A stretch of 46,366 nt of DNA, taken from the NCBI GenBank assembly GCA_017554605.1, contig JAFZIA010000016.1, positions 1-46,366 of the forward strand, in the 5' to 3' direction. Numbering within the stretch: the first letter of the stretch is position 1; the number at the start of each line of letters is the position of its first letter. Below, piece by piece: positions 43,517 through 46,366 of the stretch. The DNA is from Bacteroidaceae bacterium. GTDB taxonomy: Bacteria; Bacteroidota; Bacteroidia; Bacteroidales; Bacteroidaceae. The notes below the pieces were generated by a model. It saw only the letters and a list, made by a program, of their open reading frames with translations. It did not search any database and was not told where the DNA came from. A program made the translations under genes and the position numbers.

Positions 43517-46024
43517 ATGAAGAAACTATTTATTCTGATGGCTCTTCCCCTTCTGTTTGCTGCGCACAATGCTACAGCACAGAACGAGAGCAAAAAAGTG
43601 ACTCCCAACTACGCCCTTGCCGAGCGATTCTCGCCCAACAAGATTGCGAGAATGGTAAAACAGACAAGAGTACAGCCCGTATGGTTCGCCGACGGCGAGC
43701 GCTTCATATACTCGTGGAGCGACTGCAACGGTACAAAGTTCTATGTTGCCGATGCCGTAAAGGGCACCAACAAGGAACTGTGGGATATGGACTGGATAGC
43801 AAAGGAGATTACCCTGCGAACAGGCGACCCCTACGATGCACAGCACACCCCCATAAGAATCAACCCCACCATACGCGACAACCGCTACGTGCGCTTCGAC
43901 ATACAATCGAAGCTAGAAGTTCCCCGCCAGTTGCCCCGTCACGAGCGCAACGACAGCACAAAGATAAAGGCCAACGAAGGAAAGAAAGAGAACAAGCTCT
44001 TCCACTTTGAGTATGACATTGTAACCTCACAGCTCATTGAGCGCACAAAGGACGAGATTGAGGATATGTACCCTAAATATCCCGCGTGGGCCAATGTATC
44101 GCCCGACGGCAAGTTCGCGCTGTACGAGAAGAACTACAACCTCTGGTATATGTCGCGCGAGGACCTCGACAAGCTGCGCCTGTGGGACAAGGACACCACC
44201 ATTGTAGAGCACCAGCTCACATTCAACGGCCGTCCCAACTACTGCTACTCCTACCACTCGCTCGACGAGACCCCCGACAGCACAAAGCGCTACTACCCCC
44301 GCTGCATCTGGAGCCCCGACTCGCGCTACCTCGTAACCACACACAGGGCCGACTCGATACTCTCCAAGATGTGGGTGATAAACTCACTCAGCTCACCCCG
44401 CCCCAAGCTCGAGAGCTACCGCTACCAGATGCCCGGCGAAGAGAGCCCCGTCACCACAATGGAGCTCATCGACTTTGCCAACAAGACAACACGCATCATC
44501 GACGCGGCACAGTTCAAGCAGCAGCGCATAGAGTTTTTCGGTGCGCCCCTCACACACGCCGAGCGCACAGCACCCCTCCGCACACGCAAATGGCTGGGCG
44601 ACGAGAAAGGCTTCTACTTTGAGCGCATCAGCCGCGATATGAAGAAGATCGAAGTATGCTACGTATCGGTCGACAGCGACAGCGCAGTGACACTTGTACG
44701 CGAGGAGATGAATACCAGCATCGAGAGCAAACCCATACGCCTTGTGAACAACGGAAAGCAGTTCATACAGTGGTCGGAGCGTACAGGCTGGGCAATGCTC
44801 TATATGTACAACGCCGACGGAACACTCAAGAACGCAATCACCGACGGAGCATTCCACGTAGAGGAGGTTGTTGCCATCAACGAGAAGGAGAAGAAAATCT
44901 ACTTTACAGCCTGCGGATACAACAAGGACGAGAACCCCTACTATATGCACCTCTTCTGCGTGAACTTCGACGGCAGCGGACTCAAGCAGATTGACGAAGG
45001 AGATATGAACATCAGCTCACTCTCGGCAGCAGAGAACGGCGAGGCATTCGTGGTAACCGCGTCGCGAGTAGACACCGCCCCCGTGAACTACGTCTACAGC
45101 AAGCGCGGCAAGAAGAGCGTCGACCTGGGCACCGCCGACCTCTCGCAGCTCTTTGCAGCAGGATACAAGTTCCCCGAGCGCTTCAAGGTGAAGGCAGCCG
45201 ACGGGGTGACCGACCTCTACGGCGTAATGTACAAGCCCTTCGACTTTGACTCCACAAAATGCTACCCCCTGATAGAGTATGTATATCCCGGTCCTCAGAC
45301 CGAGGCTGTTAACGAGAGCTGGTCAAGCGGAATGAACCGCATCGACCGCCTGGCACAGATGGGCTTCATCGTAATAACCATAGGCAACAGGGGCGGACAC
45401 CCCAACCGTTCAAAATGGTACCACAACTACGGCTACGGCAACCTGCGCGACTACGGCCTTGCCGACAAGAAAGTGGCAGCGCAGCAGCTCATTGCACGCC
45501 ACAGCTTCATCGACGGCGACAAGGTGGGCATTCACGGACACTCGGGCGGCGGATTTATGTCTACCGCAGCCATACTCACATACAACGACTTCTTCAAGGT
45601 GGCAGTATCGTGTGCCGGCAACCACGACAACCGCATATACAACAACTGGTGGAGCGAGAAGCACCACGGCATCAAGGAGAACGTGAGCGAAAAGAAGAAC
45701 AAGGACGGCATTGTGGAGCGCGACACTACATTCTCATACAGGATAAGCACCAACCAGGAGCTTGCCGGCCGACTCAAAGGACACCTGCTGCTTGTAACCG
45801 GAGATATGGACAACAACGTACACCCCGCCAACACAACCCGCGTGGTAGACGCTCTTATCCGCGCCAACAAACGATTCGAGATGCTCGTCCTCCCCGGACA
45901 ACGCCACGGATTCGAGACAATGGACGAATACTTCTTCTGGAAGATGGCCGACTTCTTCTGCAAGCACCTGCTCGGAGAATGCAAGGAGAACGAGGTTGAC
46001 ATCAGAGAGATGAACAACGACTAA
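43517..46024 (+). CDS. Exported S9 family peptidase (dipeptidyl peptidase IV-like)
   Basis: An 835-residue serine peptidase with a signal peptide (cut near residue 21, HNATA-QNE). An N-terminal beta-propeller (about 40-560) precedes the alpha/beta-hydrolase domain. The catalytic triad is Ser676 in GHSGGG (where DPP-IV itself has GWSYGG), Asp765 in MDNNVH, and His797 in GQRHGF. Such enzymes remove dipeptides from peptide ends in the periplasm or at the surface. It lies 22 bp after sdaA and is followed by a strong terminator. Exact specificity (post-proline or other) cannot be read because the GWSYGG motif is changed. Confidence 0.92.
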   Translation: MKKLFILMALPLLFAAHNATAQNESKKVTPNYALAERFSPNKIARMVKQTRVQPVWFADGERFIYSWSDCNGTKFYVADAVKGTNKELWDMDWIAKEITLRTGDPYDAQHTPIRINPTIRDNRYVRFDIQSKLEVPRQLPRHERNDSTKIKANEGKKENKLFHFEYDIVTSQLIERTKDEIEDMYPKYPAWANVSPDGKFALYEKNYNLWYMSREDLDKLRLWDKDTTIVEHQLTFNGRPNYCYSYHSLDETPDSTKRYYPRCIWSPDSRYLVTTHRADSILSKMWVINSLSSPRPKLESYRYQMPGEESPVTTMELIDFANKTTRIIDAAQFKQQRIEFFGAPLTHAERTAPLRTRKWLGDEKGFYFERISRDMKKIEVCYVSVDSDSAVTLVREEMNTSIESKPIRLVNNGKQFIQWSERTGWAMLYMYNADGTLKNAITDGAFHVEEVVAINEKEKKIYFTACGYNKDENPYYMHLFCVNFDGSGLKQIDEGDMNISSLSAAENGEAFVVTASRVDTAPVNYVYSKRGKKSVDLGTADLSQLFAAGYKFPERFKVKAADGVTDLYGVMYKPFDFDSTKCYPLIEYVYPGPQTEAVNESWSSGMNRIDRLAQMGFIVITIGNRGGHPNRSKWYHNYGYGNLRDYGLADKKVAAQQLIARHSFIDGDKVGIHGHSGGGFMSTAAILTYNDFFKVAVSCAGNHDNRIYNNWWSEKHHGIKENVSEKKNKDGIVERDTTFSYRISTNQELAGRLKGHLLLVTGDMDNNVHPANTTRVVDALIRANKRFEMLVLPGQRHGFETMDEYFFWKMADFFCKHLLGECKENEVDIREMNND

Positions 46025-46043
46025 CCACACATTGCAATACAGC

Positions 46044-46080
46044 AATAAGGCGCATCACTAACGGTGCGCCTTATTTTTTT
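46044..46080 (+). terminator. Rho-independent terminator of the sdaA-peptidase operon
   Basis: AATAAGGCGCATC (46044-46056) pairs with GGTGCGCCTTATT (46063-46075), 13 bp with one G-U pair and a 6-nt loop, and continues into a run of seven T. Confidence 0.92.
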
Positions 46081-46126
46081 CTTTATCAGAATGCAAGCAA
46101 AACAACAGCGCCACACATAATAATGG

Positions 46127-46366
46127 CTCAGTAGAAAAAAGGTGTGGGTAATTTGCTTATATCAATGGAACATCATATAATTTTATCTGTTTAAGCAGGT
46201 AATTTTCAGACCAACTGCACGCCGAAAAGAAATTCAATTGCGGGTAGGCGGTTTTAAGGAAATAGTGTGAGGACCGTCCAACCGCTAGTTAGACGCGCGC
46301 AGCGTGGCTAACTGAGGGCGTTCCGCAACACCCTTAAAACAGCCGTTGACCGCAATGACAAGCAAG
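46127..46366 (+). repeat. Intergenic repeat, copy C (direct, cut by the window edge)
   Basis: Nearly identical to copy B over the first 120 bp, including the 27-nt core at 46208-46234. The inverted-repeat arms are GTTTTAAGG (46251-46259) and CCTTAAAAC (46332-46340). It lacks the 88-bp insert of copy B and instead has a short foldback just upstream of the GGGCG string: AGTTAG and ACGC (46287-46296) pair with GCGT and CTAACT (46302-46313) around GCGCA. It runs off the window end. Confidence 0.85.

Noticed and set aside
1..46366. Insertion sequence or integrase driving the repeat family
   Set aside because: No transposase or recombinase frame exists in the window; any such enzyme must act in trans.

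Overview
The window looks like chromosomal DNA of an anaerobic Bacteroidales bacterium (phylum Bacteroidota). This rests on Bacteroidota-type -7 promoter boxes (TAnnTTTG), the near absence of Shine-Dalgarno sites, two proteins with type IX secretion (T9SS) C-terminal domains, a BspA-like leucine-rich-repeat protein, a TonB-dependent receptor, a Bacteroidota-style RecQ and a short CstA. The family cannot be fixed; possession of T9SS-type cargo argues against typical Bacteroides and fits Prevotella-, Porphyromonas- or Muribaculaceae-like relatives. I see no rRNA, tRNA, CRISPR array, transposase or phage gene. The window begins and ends inside copies of the same intergenic repeat.

Layout. 1-324: inverted repeat copy A and a strong hairpin. 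325-2100 (-): carboxyltransferase subunit of the OadA/PycB family. 2534-7942 (+): three tandem paralogous long-chain acyl-CoA-synthetase-like enzymes. 8048-8535: repeat copy B. 8677-14511 (+): BlaI-type repressor, M56 membrane metallopeptidase and a 1292-residue exported MG2/Sel1-repeat protein, probably one regulated operon. 14634-17375 (+): CstA transporter and a GH109-type enzyme. 17811-19706 (+): BspA-like surface protein. 19775-23445 (-): recJ and recQ. 23774-27271 (-): carboxynorspermidine synthase family enzyme, recA and an exported C1 peptidase in one tight run. 27708-29606 (+): dnaK, preceded by a good sigma-54-like site. 29882-30367 (+): thioredoxin-fold lipoprotein. 30412-32450 (-): ECF sigma factor, small membrane protein and lipoprotein with overlapping frames. 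32538-33410 (-): RmlD-like SDR. 33659-41985 (-): two paralogous T9SS-secreted beta-propeller proteins followed directly by a TonB-dependent receptor. 42286-46024 (+): L-serine dehydratase and an exported DPP-IV-like peptidase. 46127-46366: repeat copy C.

How the parts fit. Many genes point to peptide and amino-acid use: exported DPP-IV-like and C1 peptidases, serine dehydratase making pyruvate, CstA (peptide or pyruvate uptake) and an oxaloacetate/pyruvate carboxyltransferase. Several others face the envelope: BspA-like protein, T9SS propellers with the receptor, the M56/MG2/Sel1 system and the ECF sigma module. The most unusual items are the intergenic repeat whose three copies carry different foldback inserts, the BlaI/M56/MG2-Sel1 operon, the OadA-like protein without a biotinyl lysine, the triplicated ligases (one with an altered ATP-binding loop), the sigma-54-like site before dnaK and the propeller pair joined to a receptor.
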